Origin: Deltaproteobacteria bacterium
GTDB lineage: Bacteria; Bdellovibrionota; UBA1018
Direction: 5' to 3'
Assembly (NCBI GenBank): GCA_013286765.1
Contig: JABDFB010000025.1
Span: 1-24,883, forward strand
DNA: 24,883 bases
Below, piece after piece: positions 16,176 to 23,609 of the stretch. The position numbers were made by a program, and so were the translations under genes. Numbering within the stretch: position 1 is the first letter of the stretch; each line of letters starts with the position of its first letter. The notes below the pieces were generated by a model. The model was not told the origin of the DNA. It did not search any database and saw nothing but the letters and a program-made list of their open reading frames with translations.

Positions 16176-16180
16176 ATAAT
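16153..16180 (+). promoter_or_regulatory. Candidate promoter of the HTH/Fic operon
   Basis: TTGATA at 16153-16158 and CATAAT at 16175-16180 are 16 nt apart. The third palindrome sits in the spacer and touches the -10, so a bound repressor would block polymerase. Transcription would start almost at the ATG (16189), and there is no clear Shine-Dalgarno, so the message might be nearly leaderless. Confidence 0.45.
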
Positions 16181-16188
16181 ATAGAAGC

Positions 16189-16635
16189 ATGAGGTATCTG
16201 GACAGCCTAACTTTAAGCCAATTTGAACGTCGAATAAGTCCACTGCGCAGGAATATCGAAAACACTCTTATAAGGATGGGCTGGATTCGCTATGTACGAA
16301 CAACTCTCAGACTGAGTTTACGAACTCTTGCACGATTGCTCGGTGTCTCCTTAGCTACTATAGCTCAAATTGAAAAAAGAGAACTTGAAGGAAAAGTCAC
16401 TCTTGAAACTCTTCGCAAAGTAGCTAGAGCGATGGATTGCGAGTTTGTTTATGCTTTTGTGCCAAAAAAAGAAATTCAAACGCTAATTAAAGACCGAGCT
16501 TACGAAAAAGCGAGAAAAATTCTTTTGAAAGCAAATACACACATGATTTTGGAAAACCAAAAAGTTGAACGCCCCCTGGAGGAGAGAGTGAAAATGCTAG
16601 CGGAAAAATTTATTAAGGAAGGAGACGTTTGGTGA
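16189..16635 (+). CDS. HTH DNA-binding protein, mobile mystery protein A family
   Basis: This 148-residue protein has a Cro/CI-type helix-turn-helix at about residues 33-75 (LSLRTLARLLGVSLATIAQIEKRE, read in pieces). It is preceded by GWIRYVRTTLR and followed by LETLRKVARAMDCEFVYAFVP. This layout is that of the 'mobile mystery protein A' family, which is nearly always encoded just before a Fic-domain partner. It is probably the antitoxin-like repressor of the unit, binding the three upstream palindromes (inference). It overlaps the Fic gene by 4 nt, and the promoter region is AT-rich compared with neighbouring genes, consistent with acquisition. The start ATG is the first in frame after the operators. 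Confidence 0.88.
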   Translation: MRYLDSLTLSQFERRISPLRRNIENTLIRMGWIRYVRTTLRLSLRTLARLLGVSLATIAQIEKRELEGKVTLETLRKVARAMDCEFVYAFVPKKEIQTLIKDRAYEKARKILLKANTHMILENQKVERPLEERVKMLAEKFIKEGDVW

Positions 16636-17231
16636 CTCGCTTTTTGTTTAAGGATCGAGATGGACAAACCACTCTCCCAAAGGAACTACAAAGTGGTCTC
16701 ATTCCAAAAACCATAAACACAATGGGTGATCTCGATGAATTTGAAGAGGCGAATATTGCTATTGGTCTTTCGTGGCTCGAAAATTATATTAAAGACGACT
16801 ATCTGAATTTTGATTTTTGGATCACACTTCACAAGCGACTCTTCAATGAAGTTTGGAGATGGGCTGGTAAGATAAGGCACCATGAATTGGCAAATCCTTA
16901 TTTTAGTCTTCCTCATCAAATTCGCCCGCAACTCAAGAAACTTGAGGATGACATAAAATACTGGTTTGAATATCAATCATTTTCAAATCAGGAAATCGCA
17001 GCTCATTTTCACGAAAAAATAGAAGCGATTCACCCATTTCCAAATGGGAACGGAAGATTCGGAAGGATATTAACCGAGTACATTTGCCAACGAAAAGGAC
17101 ATCAAATTCCTACCTGGGGTGAGATTTTTAGAGAAAATCCGCCCATTAGAAGGTCTACTTACATCGAGTCCTTAAATCATGCTCGCAATACTCATCGTTA
17201 TGACCTGCTGATACAGTTCATGTTTAACTGA
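16632..17231 (+). CDS. Fic-domain protein, mobile mystery protein B family
   Basis: Fic proteins transfer AMP or other phosphate-containing groups onto protein side chains. This 199-residue protein has the active-site loop HPFPNGNGRFGR with catalytic His134. The acidic residue usually found before GNGR (HPFx-D/E-GNGR) is Asn138; Asn at this place is, as I recall, common in the mobile mystery B branch. The N-terminal helices WITLHKRLFNEVWRWAGKIR and the flap-like PHQIRPQLKKLEDDIKYW also match that branch. I chose GTG at 16632 because it overlaps the upstream stop as GTGA and follows the strong Shine-Dalgarno AAGGAAGGAG; a TTG one codon earlier is possible. No inhibitory (S/T)xxxE(G/N) motif is obvious in it. 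It is convergent with mgtA. Confidence 0.9.
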   Translation: MTRFLFKDRDGQTTLPKELQSGLIPKTINTMGDLDEFEEANIAIGLSWLENYIKDDYLNFDFWITLHKRLFNEVWRWAGKIRHHELANPYFSLPHQIRPQLKKLEDDIKYWFEYQSFSNQEIAAHFHEKIEAIHPFPNGNGRFGRILTEYICQRKGHQIPTWGEIFRENPPIRRSTYIESLNHARNTHRYDLLIQFMFN

Positions 17232-17247
17232 AGGACTCACATGTCCT
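17232..17247. terminator. Small hairpin between convergent genes
   Basis: AGGAC and GTCCT form a 5-bp stem around a 6-nt loop in the 17-nt gap between the Fic and mgtA stop codons. It could act on both strands, but the stem is short and lacks a T-tract. Confidence 0.25.
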
Positions 17248-17248
17248 C

Positions 17249-20077
17249 TCAATTCAATCCGAATCTCGCAAAAAACCAGGATTTTGCTCTATGAACCGTA
17301 AGGGTATAGCAGCAAAGCACGACCAGTAGCCACGGGAAGTAAGTCCACGGAAGTGCCTGAAATCCCATCTGCTCCCCAATGCTCGAAAACGGGAGAAGAA
17401 TACCCGCAATCGTCACAGCCAGAGTCATAATAGCGAGTGGCCAAGAAGGGCGACTCTGCAAAAATGGGATTTTGTGGGTCCGAATCATATGGACAATTAA
17501 CGTCTGGGAGGCAAGTCCTTCTATAAACCAGCCCGATTGAAAAAGACTTGCATTCGCCGGCGTATTTGCTTGAAAGACAAACCACAGCACCGCAAATGTC
17601 ACGTAGTCAAAGAGCGAACTAACCGGACCCATACAGAGCATGAATCGTCCGATATGATCGATCTGCCAACGGCGCGGCTTTTTCAAATATTCCTCATCGA
17701 CTCGATCAAAAGGAATCGAAGTTTGCGAAAGATCATACAAAAGATTTTGACTCAGAAGCTGCACCGGCAGCATTGGTAGAAATGGCAAAAATAGACTGGC
17801 CCCGAGCACGCTCAGTACGTTTCCGAAATTAGAGCTCGCCCCCATCCTGATGTATTTCACGATATTTCCAAAAACCTTCCGACCCTCCAGCACTCCTTCC
17901 TCAAGAATAAGCAGATTTTTTTCGAGAAGAATAATATCGGCTGATTCCTTTGCGATATCGACGGCATTCTCCACCGAAATTCCAACGTCTGCGGCTCTCA
18001 GGGCAGGAGAATCGTTAATTCCATCACCTAAGAAACCCACCACGTGGCCTTTGCTATGGAGTGCTCGAATGATCCGCTCTTTGTGAGTAGGCGTTAATTT
18101 AGCAAATACATGTACACTTTCGACTTTTTCAGCGAGATCTCGATCACTCATGGATTCGATTTCTTGGCCCAGAAGAATTTTGTCGACTGGCATATTGACG
18201 TCTTTGCAAACTTTTCTTGCAACGGTGTCGTTGTCCCCAGTCAGGACCTTCACCGCCACACCGTACCGATTAAGCGCTTGAATCGCTGGCGCTGCTGACT
18301 CCTTCGGTGGATCCAGAAATGCAATCAAGCCGAGAAAAATCAGGTTCGATTCATCTTCTACCTGATAAGATTTCACAGTCGTCGGGAGATTTTTATAAGC
18401 AATAGCAATCACGCGCAGTCCGTCTCTATGCAGAAGGCGGGCTGTCTCCTGAATCATTTCGGAGAGACTTTGACTCAGAGAAAAGATTCGGCCGTTGAGT
18501 TCGACTTCGCTACTCACTGCCAAGACTTCCTCGAGCGCGCCTTTGCAGATCAGAAGCTCACGGTTGGATCCCTCGCTGACTACAACAGACATTCTCTTTC
18601 TGGCAAAATCGAAGGGAATTTCATCGATCTTAGAATAATTTTTCTCGACTTTAAGGGACTCGCTCATCTCTGCATGTTTGAGAATGGCCTGATCCAGGAG
18701 ATTCTTGAGTCCAGTCTGATAATAGCTATTTAAATAAGCTAACTTTAAAACATGAGTATCCGGATCTCCGTCAATACCGACATATTTTTCTAGGATCACC
18801 TTATCCTGGGTCAACGTACCGGTCTTGTCGGTACAAAGCACATCCATAGCACCAAAGTTCTGAATAGAGTTTAACCGCTTGACTATGACTTTCTTCTTGG
18901 ACATCGACAAAGCGCCCTTGGCGAGATTTACCGAAATAATCATGGGCAGCATTTCGGGCGTCATGCCCACAGCCACTGCTAGAGAAAACATAAACGCTTC
19001 TACCCAGTTGCCTTTTGCCAAACCATTAATAACAAAAACCAAAGGGACCATCACCATCATGAACTTGAGCATCAACCAAGTAAAACGATGAATGCCCTTA
19101 TCAAAACTGGTTTGTACTCTTTGGCCGACAATGCTTCGTGCGAGGGAACCAAAATAAGTAGTGCGTCCGGTTTTGACAACCAGAGCGACCGCGGTCCCAC
19201 TAACGACGTTGGTACCCATAAAGCAAAGATTCTTTCTCTGTAGAAAGGTGTCGTTACTGCCATCATTGCTAAATTCGTACGCGCCAGATCCATTACCGTT
19301 ATTGGGACCCGATATCTTTTCGACCGGAATGGACTCACCCGTAAGTGGTGCCTCGCTTACAAACAAGTCTTTGGAACTGATCAGACGTAAATCCGCGGGG
19401 ATCATATCTCCCGCCGATAGCTGAACAACATCGCCCGGAACTAAAGTGTCGATAGGAATTTCACGGGCCTGGTTAACAAAGACGGGGAGAATTTTTTGAA
19501 ATAGCGGGCCATCTTTAATACCATTGGCCCTCGCAGCCTCCATCTGTTCTTCCCAAATAAGCTTGCGATACACAGAAACCGTTGTTTTTACCAGAGCTCG
19601 GAGCTTCTCGGCAGCCAGATTCGAGCGATATTCCTGGAAGAAAGTGACAATAACGCTCAAAAGCACCATCGTAGCAATAATTACCGCTGCCGCAAAGTCG
19701 GCCGTTGCATACGAGATCGTCGCCAAGATAATCAGCAGAATGATAAATGGATTTTCAAAAGTTTTTAAAAGCTGAATATGCCAGCTCATTTTGTGTTCAT
19801 GGACAATCGTATTAGATCCATGATTATCGAGTCGGAGCTGCGCATCGTCCCAAGTGAGACCCTGGGCGCTGCTTTTCATTTCATCCAGTGCAGCTCGCAC
19901 ATCCATTTTTGAGATTTCCAAGTAGAACCGCGCAGAGCTGAAATTTGTCTTAGAATCACGGGAATCCCGGGTACCCCAGGAACCTTGGCTCTTCTTGGAC
20001 TTTCTATCTTTACTTCTACTGCCCGGTGAAAGAAGCCCGATAGTTTCTTCCGTAAAGGAACGCATTAACTTAGTCAT
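17249..20077 (-). CDS. mgtA: Magnesium-translocating P-type ATPase, MgtA type
   Basis: This 942-residue P3B-type ATPase imports Mg2+ across the inner membrane. Motifs seen are TGES at 246-249, phosphorylation site DKTGTLT with Asp417, KGALEEVL in the nucleotide domain, VLTGDND, GDGIND at about 684-689, and the M4 segment PEMLPMIISVNLAKG. The C-terminal signature LLYDLSQTSIPFDRVDEEYL is specific to MgtA/MgtB. Membrane pairs lie after FENPFIILL and before PEMLP, plus several at the C-terminus. The start at 20077 is chosen because GGGAGG lies 9-10 nt upstream. The frame stays open a further 35 codons to a GTG at 20182, but that stretch reads as leader. The first 45 residues are Ser/Lys/Arg-rich and not conserved. 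It lies downstream of the GNAT gene, behind a long structured leader. Confidence 0.95.
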   Translation of the reverse strand: MTKLMRSFTEETIGLLSPGSRSKDRKSKKSQGSWGTRDSRDSKTNFSSARFYLEISKMDVRAALDEMKSSAQGLTWDDAQLRLDNHGSNTIVHEHKMSWHIQLLKTFENPFIILLIILATISYATADFAAAVIIATMVLLSVIVTFFQEYRSNLAAEKLRALVKTTVSVYRKLIWEEQMEAARANGIKDGPLFQKILPVFVNQAREIPIDTLVPGDVVQLSAGDMIPADLRLISSKDLFVSEAPLTGESIPVEKISGPNNGNGSGAYEFSNDGSNDTFLQRKNLCFMGTNVVSGTAVALVVKTGRTTYFGSLARSIVGQRVQTSFDKGIHRFTWLMLKFMMVMVPLVFVINGLAKGNWVEAFMFSLAVAVGMTPEMLPMIISVNLAKGALSMSKKKVIVKRLNSIQNFGAMDVLCTDKTGTLTQDKVILEKYVGIDGDPDTHVLKLAYLNSYYQTGLKNLLDQAILKHAEMSESLKVEKNYSKIDEIPFDFARKRMSVVVSEGSNRELLICKGALEEVLAVSSEVELNGRIFSLSQSLSEMIQETARLLHRDGLRVIAIAYKNLPTTVKSYQVEDESNLIFLGLIAFLDPPKESAAPAIQALNRYGVAVKVLTGDNDTVARKVCKDVNMPVDKILLGQEIESMSDRDLAEKVESVHVFAKLTPTHKERIIRALHSKGHVVGFLGDGINDSPALRAADVGISVENAVDIAKESADIILLEKNLLILEEGVLEGRKVFGNIVKYIRMGASSNFGNVLSVLGASLFLPFLPMLPVQLLSQNLLYDLSQTSIPFDRVDEEYLKKPRRWQIDHIGRFMLCMGPVSSLFDYVTFAVLWFVFQANTPANASLFQSGWFIEGLASQTLIVHMIRTHKIPFLQSRPSWPLAIMTLAVTIAGILLPFSSIGEQMGFQALPWTYFPWLLVVLCCYTLTVHRAKSWFFARFGLN

Positions 20078-20461
20078 GATTATTTTTCCTCCCTTCAGGA
20101 GGATGCATTTTCGAAAAAACTGCTTACGAAAGACATCCACCCAATGATTGTCACACTCCTGCTTATGCAGGAACCGAATCACTGAGCGAATAGATGAGAC
20201 CAGGTTTTCTGGCTAAACCAGAGCAGGCCTGATTAGATCAGAAAGGTGCTCAAGCAAGGGTCACTGCCTAAATAAGAGTTTAGGCTGGTTGATTTTCTAT
20301 TCTGTTTACCAGGGTCACCGTCCATAAAGGACTTGTCCTCCTATTTAAAGTTTAAAACCTAGCTAGCCCACTTCATGAGCACTTTGGCTTAATAAGTTAA
20401 GCTATCAATTGCTTAATTACGCCCATTGAATTCAGAGTCAAGAGAGAAATAATAAAAATGA
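20078..20461 (-). promoter_or_regulatory. Long structured leader upstream of mgtA
   Basis: The 384 nt between the GNAT stop and the mgtA start contain several inverted repeats: 20266-20285 (GCCTAAA/TTTAGGC, 7-bp stem), 20229-20241 (CTGAT/ATCAG), a TCTGG/CCAGA stem near 20208-20222, 20157-20172 (TCCTGC/GCAGGA, 6-bp stem) and the Shine-Dalgarno hairpin at 20087-20103. The sequence GTGACCCT appears twice on the mRNA strand. A possible -35 TTGACT (20436-20441) has only a poor -10. I could not match it to the M-box (ykoK) or to the enteric mgtA leader by eye. It may be a cis-regulatory RNA of undescribed type. Confidence 0.5.
20087..20103 (-). promoter_or_regulatory. Hairpin sequestering the mgtA Shine-Dalgarno
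   Basis: On the mgtA mRNA strand UCCUCC pairs perfectly with GGAGGA across a 5-nt loop, burying the Shine-Dalgarno 9 nt before the AUG. Upstream, GGAUG (at about 20123-20127) can instead pair with the CAUCC that contains the first half of the anti-Shine-Dalgarno, giving a mutually exclusive alternative fold. This is the layout of a translation switch. The ligand or stimulus is unknown; Mg2+ is the obvious candidate. Confidence 0.6.
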
Positions 20462-20980
20462 TTACCTTCTTTTCATTTCATACAAGAGATGCGGTAGATC
20501 GTAATGAATAATTTCTCCTACACGCTGCATATCCAGTTTCTCTATTACTCGAATAGATTGTTTATTCTGAGGAGCAACTAGGGCAAGAATTCTTGGAACA
20601 TCCAGACGTTCAAATCCGTATTCCAACACAGCTTGTGCGGCTTCTGACGCGAAGCCAAAACCCCAGTGTTTGAGCAGATAGCGGTAGCCCAGTTCCAACT
20701 CTTCTTTGCCGTTGACTAAGTAGGGAGCTATTCCGCAGGTACCCATTAGTTCGCCCGTTGCTTTGCTCAACACCAAAAATTTACCAAGCCCGCGCGTTTC
20801 AAAAAGACTCATTCGTTCACGAATTTTGCCCAGCGCTTCTTCCGTGGAATTCACCCAGAAATAACCCGGAATGCTAAAGCAATTAAACCCCACGTCTTTC
20901 ATCATTATTAAATAATGCGAAAGATCTTCTTCGGCCCAAGATTTGATAGTCAGACGTTCTGTGGTTTTTAGAATTGCCAT
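20462..20980 (-). CDS. GNAT family N-acetyltransferase, RimJ/RimL-like
   Basis: This 172-residue cytoplasmic enzyme is predicted to move an acetyl group from acetyl-CoA to an amine. The N-terminus ILKTTERLTIKSWAEEDL is the typical RimJ/RimL opening. Central strands GLGKFLVLSKATGELMGTCGI are followed by LELGYRYLLKHWGFGFASEA, which carries the pyrophosphate-binding W-G-x-G-x-A turn. Near the C-terminus VAPQNKQSIRVIEKLDM matches the N-x-x-S-x-x-x-x-E-K-L-G-x motif of the family. I prefer ATG 20980; an in-frame GTG at 21001 would add seven residues, and neither has a clear Shine-Dalgarno. A large inverted repeat lies immediately upstream. The substrate cannot be told (ribosomal protein, antibiotic or metabolite). 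Confidence 0.85.
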   Translation of the reverse strand: MAILKTTERLTIKSWAEEDLSHYLIMMKDVGFNCFSIPGYFWVNSTEEALGKIRERMSLFETRGLGKFLVLSKATGELMGTCGIAPYLVNGKEELELGYRYLLKHWGFGFASEAAQAVLEYGFERLDVPRILALVAPQNKQSIRVIEKLDMQRVGEIIHYDLPHLLYEMKRR

Positions 20981-21033
20981 AGGAACCGATGCTCGTATCA
21001 CTTCGGATATCGCGTGTAAAGGCCGGGATTCCC

Positions 21034-21144
21034 GCGCCTGGTGGTAGACAGCATACTATGCGAGAGCAGACATCGTGTCTTTCATAACATTCGCCATCCA
21101 TGGCGTTATGAATCTCGCATTGTATGCTGTCTACCACCAGGCGC
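21034..21144. repeat. Long near-perfect inverted repeat
   Basis: Two 32-nt arms, 21034-21065 and 21113-21144, are complementary at 31 of 32 positions, beginning GCGCCTGGTGG and ending GCGAGA. The 47-nt centre contains a second hairpin (TTCATAA/TTATGAA with CGCCA/TGGCG and a 4-nt bulge, about 21080-21112) and a small GACA/TGTC stem. Weaker pairing continues outward for several bases, next to a short CGGGATTCCCG palindrome at 21024-21034. There is no T-tract and no reading frame. It lies between the M23 stop and the GNAT start. It could be a REP/MITE-like element, or a very stable transcript-end structure. Confidence 0.9.
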
Positions 21145-21156
21145 AGGAATTCAAGC

Positions 21157-21960
21157 CTAACGACTACCTGCAACTTCAGTCGGTCGAACACCCATGGCGC
21201 GAAGGTTCATTAAATTCGGAAGATATTTGAGAGGATTTACAGAAGAGAACCCGTTACGAACTTCGAAGTGCAAGTGCGGGCCCGTGACATGCCCAGTCTG
21301 ACCACTAAATGCTATCTGCTGACCTTTGTAGACGCGTTGACCGCGTTTCACATTGATTTTTGAATTATGGGCGTAGATTGTGGAAAGTTTACCAACATGG
21401 CGAATCACAATGAGTTTGCCATAGCCATGAATTCCCTCTTGCGCATAGAGTACGACGCCCGATTGTGCGGCGTAGACAGGCGTTCCAGCACTTGCGCGTA
21501 AGTCGAGGCCTTCGTGATATTCACGGCCTCGTTTTCCGAAAGACGATGTAATTTGCGGATCCCTCAGTGGCCATTCTAAATACGCAGGTTTGATTTCCGC
21601 GGCATGCCCAGTTCCGACTCCCGCCGTCTCCCGATTTTCCGATCCTGGGCGAAGCCGTCTCTTTTTCTCCGCCACCGTTTCCTGAGGTAACGGCTTTGCC
21701 TGTGCTCTTTTTGAAGCATAAGATTTTTCTCTCTTGGTAAGCTTTGCACTACCTCCACCACTGCCGCGAGCACCCATATCGTTTGATTTAGACTGACCAA
21801 CACTAATCCGATCTAAAAACCCTTTGCGTTGGCTGGGAATCGGCTTTACCTCAGTGACATGCGCCGTCGCACAACCGAACAGTCCGCTCAAAACAAAAAA
21901 AGTTGCTAAAACGACACGAAAATCGAGCACAGAAATACGTAGCAGTTTACAGCCCTTCAT
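21157..21960 (-). CDS. M23 (LytM-type) peptidoglycan endopeptidase, NlpD-like, exported
   Basis: The protein has 267 residues. An N-terminal hydrophobic segment (residues about 13-29) ends in GLFGC, a poor but possible lipobox with Cys30, so it is exported and perhaps lipid-anchored. Residues about 35-125 form a basic, low-complexity linker. The peptidase domain at about 130-247 has all zinc and catalytic residues: His149 and Asp153 (HEGLD), His198 (IYAHNS), and His229/His231 (GPHLHFEV). It is therefore likely an active endopeptidase cutting peptidoglycan cross-links, unlike degenerate activator NlpD/EnvC proteins. It has no LysM repeat. Its ATG overlaps the surE stop by 4 nt, implying coupled translation; a surE/nlpD pairing is common in proteobacteria. 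Confidence 0.93.
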   Translation of the reverse strand: MKGCKLLRISVLDFRVVLATFFVLSGLFGCATAHVTEVKPIPSQRKGFLDRISVGQSKSNDMGARGSGGGSAKLTKREKSYASKRAQAKPLPQETVAEKKRRLRPGSENRETAGVGTGHAAEIKPAYLEWPLRDPQITSSFGKRGREYHEGLDLRASAGTPVYAAQSGVVLYAQEGIHGYGKLIVIRHVGKLSTIYAHNSKINVKRGQRVYKGQQIAFSGQTGHVTGPHLHFEVRNGFSSVNPLKYLPNLMNLRAMGVRPTEVAGSR

Positions 21961-22742
21961 TTTTTCAATTTAAAATGCTTATCAGCTCCATTGCTTCCTA
22001 AGTTCTTTAAGAACTGGGAATCGGTAGAATCCAGTTTCAGAGGAGTCAATGCGGCAAACCCAGTTTCAACGGCAGCGCAGTCCGTATCTACTCCTTTATG
22101 ATAACCTTTAAGTTTACCGCCGACCCAGAAATAATCTTTGCCGCGGTGGTCCTTTCGTCTCAAAATGCTCCCACTGTAGAATCGAAACCCCTGACGCGCC
22201 GGCATAATGCCTTTGATCTCTTTCAATGGTCGATCCGGGACATTCAGATTTAATAAAGTATGTTTAGGAAGGTGCATTTTATCCAGAGCTTTAATGACTC
22301 GAACTGCCATTTTGGCAGCAGTGCTATAATGGAGCTCACTCTCAGAAAGCCCCTTACCAAAGTTAACGTTCAGGCTCACAGCCAATGACGGAATTCCCAA
22401 AATACAGGCCTCACGCGCCGCAGAAACAGTACCTGAATAATAAACGTCCTGCCCTAAGTTCGCTCCCCGATTAATGCCCGATACCACTACATCCGGGTAA
22501 CCACCAAGTATATGCCGAATACCAAGATAGACGCAGTCAGCTGGACTGCCCGAAACCGCATAGAAGTGGTCTTCAACGGGAATAACCCGTAATGGTTTGT
22601 GTATGGTAAGCGAATGCCCAGTGGTGCTTCGCTCCTCAAGTGGCGCAACAGCCCAAACCTGCCCCAGTTTTTTCAACTCTCGGTACATTTCCCTAAGACC
22701 CGGAGCATAAATTCCATCATCGTTTGAAAGCAGTATTCGCAT
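21957..22742 (-). CDS. surE: 5'/3'-nucleotidase SurE
   Basis: This 261-residue metal-dependent phosphatase acts on nucleoside monophosphates and is associated with stationary-phase survival. The start MRILLSNDDGIYAPGL carries metal ligands Asp8/Asp9. PLEERSTTGHS provides Ser39, and VSGINRGANLGQDVYYSGTVSAARE provides Asn91 and the conserved loop (read here in parts). GFAALTPLKLD is the usual C-terminal end, followed by about 20 extra residues. Two adjacent ATGs exist; I choose 22742 because it gives the family-standard first residue and better spacing to GGGGGTG. An extensive inverted repeat lies between it and the upstream SIS gene. Confidence 0.96.
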   Translation of the reverse strand: MRILLSNDDGIYAPGLREMYRELKKLGQVWAVAPLEERSTTGHSLTIHKPLRVIPVEDHFYAVSGSPADCVYLGIRHILGGYPDVVVSGINRGANLGQDVYYSGTVSAAREACILGIPSLAVSLNVNFGKGLSESELHYSTAAKMAVRVIKALDKMHLPKHTLLNLNVPDRPLKEIKGIMPARQGFRFYSGSILRRKDHRGKDYFWVGGKLKGYHKGVDTDCAAVETGFAALTPLKLDSTDSQFLKNLGSNGADKHFKLKK

Positions 22743-22758
22743 CATTCACCCCCATAAC

Positions 22759-22830
22759 GGTATCCGATGATAGGCACCGCGTTGTATAATCACAGATGAC
22801 ACTCTGCCTATCAAAAAGTCATCGGATACC
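22759..22830. repeat. Inverted repeat between the SIS gene and surE
   Basis: GGTATCCGATGA at 22759-22770 pairs perfectly with TCATCGGATACC at 22819-22830. Just inside, TAGGCA (22771-22776) pairs with TGCCTA (22805-22810) across an 8-nt bulge on one side. The right arm includes the SIS stop codon and last codons. The left arm ends 14 nt before the surE Shine-Dalgarno side of the gap. There is no T-tract. It may act as an intercistronic stabiliser, a processing site or an attenuator. Confidence 0.85.
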
Positions 22831-23583
22831 CTTTAACAGCGGATCTCGCATTCCCGCTTTTTTTTCAAGAGCTGAGTTTCGGGACTCCCCTTCTGGTGTG
22901 TTCACACTGGTGTAGGTGCATCGGACTCCTTTGCGCTCAAGAAGGCCCAAAGCTGTAGTGAGAACAGAGTGCGCCAGAAAAATCGATGTTAACGTCGAAA
23001 GTGGTCCTATTCGGATAGACTCCGTAACTGGGACTGCCGCATCACCTGTAAAACCGCCGAGATCCACCACCTGATCACAGACTTCAAAAAGCTTTTTCTT
23101 TGACGCATGTCTCGACTCGACCTGCTGGCTATGTTCGACGCTGGTGAATGCAATAGTCTGCAATCGTCGGGCTTTCGCTTCCAATGCAAATTCGACGCTG
23201 AGCGGGTTAATCCCGGATTGGGAGGCGATCCAGATCATTTCGCCTTCTCGCGGTTCAGCACGATTAAGCATAATGCGCGCAAGATCTATTTGCTTTTCCA
23301 TCAGGCGCACTAGTGGAGGTCCGGAATGCGGTAAAAGGCTATCTAAAACCAATGGAATCAAAAACGATGGACCGCCAGCGCGATGGTACACTTCCAAGGG
23401 CAAAAGTGCAGAGTGTCCACCCCCGAAGATAAACAGGCTTTGCCCTGCCTCTACGTTGGAGACCAGTTGATTTGCTATTTTCTTCAAGAGATCCGCGTTT
23501 TTATCAAGAGTCTTCTGGAGATGAGATAATGCCACTTCTGCATACGATCGGATCCCCAGCTCTTCTCCATACTCATTAGTCAT
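22819..23583 (-). CDS. SIS-domain protein (UPF0309-like sugar-phosphate binding)
   Basis: This 254-residue protein carries a single SIS fold, the domain that binds phosphosugars in isomerases and regulators. Seen are FIFGGGHSALLPLEVYHRAGG near residues 50-71, IASQSGINPLSVEFALEAK near 117-136, IAFTSVEHSQQVESRHAS near 142-160, and DLGGFTGDAAV then GPLSTLTSIFLAHSVL. These agree with UPF0309-type proteins, whose substrate is not settled to my knowledge. ATG 23583 is preferred over the adjacent GTG at 23586; no Shine-Dalgarno is evident. It lies between the PDZ gene and surE on the same strand. A role in amino-sugar or cell-wall sugar metabolism would fit its neighbour the LytM peptidase, but this is inference. 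Confidence 0.87.
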   Translation of the reverse strand: MTNEYGEELGIRSYAEVALSHLQKTLDKNADLLKKIANQLVSNVEAGQSLFIFGGGHSALLPLEVYHRAGGPSFLIPLVLDSLLPHSGPPLVRLMEKQIDLARIMLNRAEPREGEMIWIASQSGINPLSVEFALEAKARRLQTIAFTSVEHSQQVESRHASKKKLFEVCDQVVDLGGFTGDAAVPVTESIRIGPLSTLTSIFLAHSVLTTALGLLERKGVRCTYTSVNTPEGESRNSALEKKAGMRDPLLKGIR

Positions 23584-23609
23584 CACATAATGAGTTTATC
23601 AAAACTTCC

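Noticed and set aside
17232..17290. Duplicate of the tRNA-Arg 3' end marking the far border of an integrated island
   Set aside because: I looked after the Fic gene for a copy of the tRNA 3' segment and found none; there is also no integrase gene in the window.
20078..20461. Known M-box (ykoK) riboswitch
   Set aside because: The conserved M-box blocks (for example GUUAGGUGAGGCUCC and GCUGCUGCCC) are not visible on the mgtA strand.
22784..22789. TATAAT on the plus strand between surE and the SIS gene as a promoter
   Set aside because: No plus-strand gene follows and there is no suitable -35; it is inside the loop of the inverted repeat.
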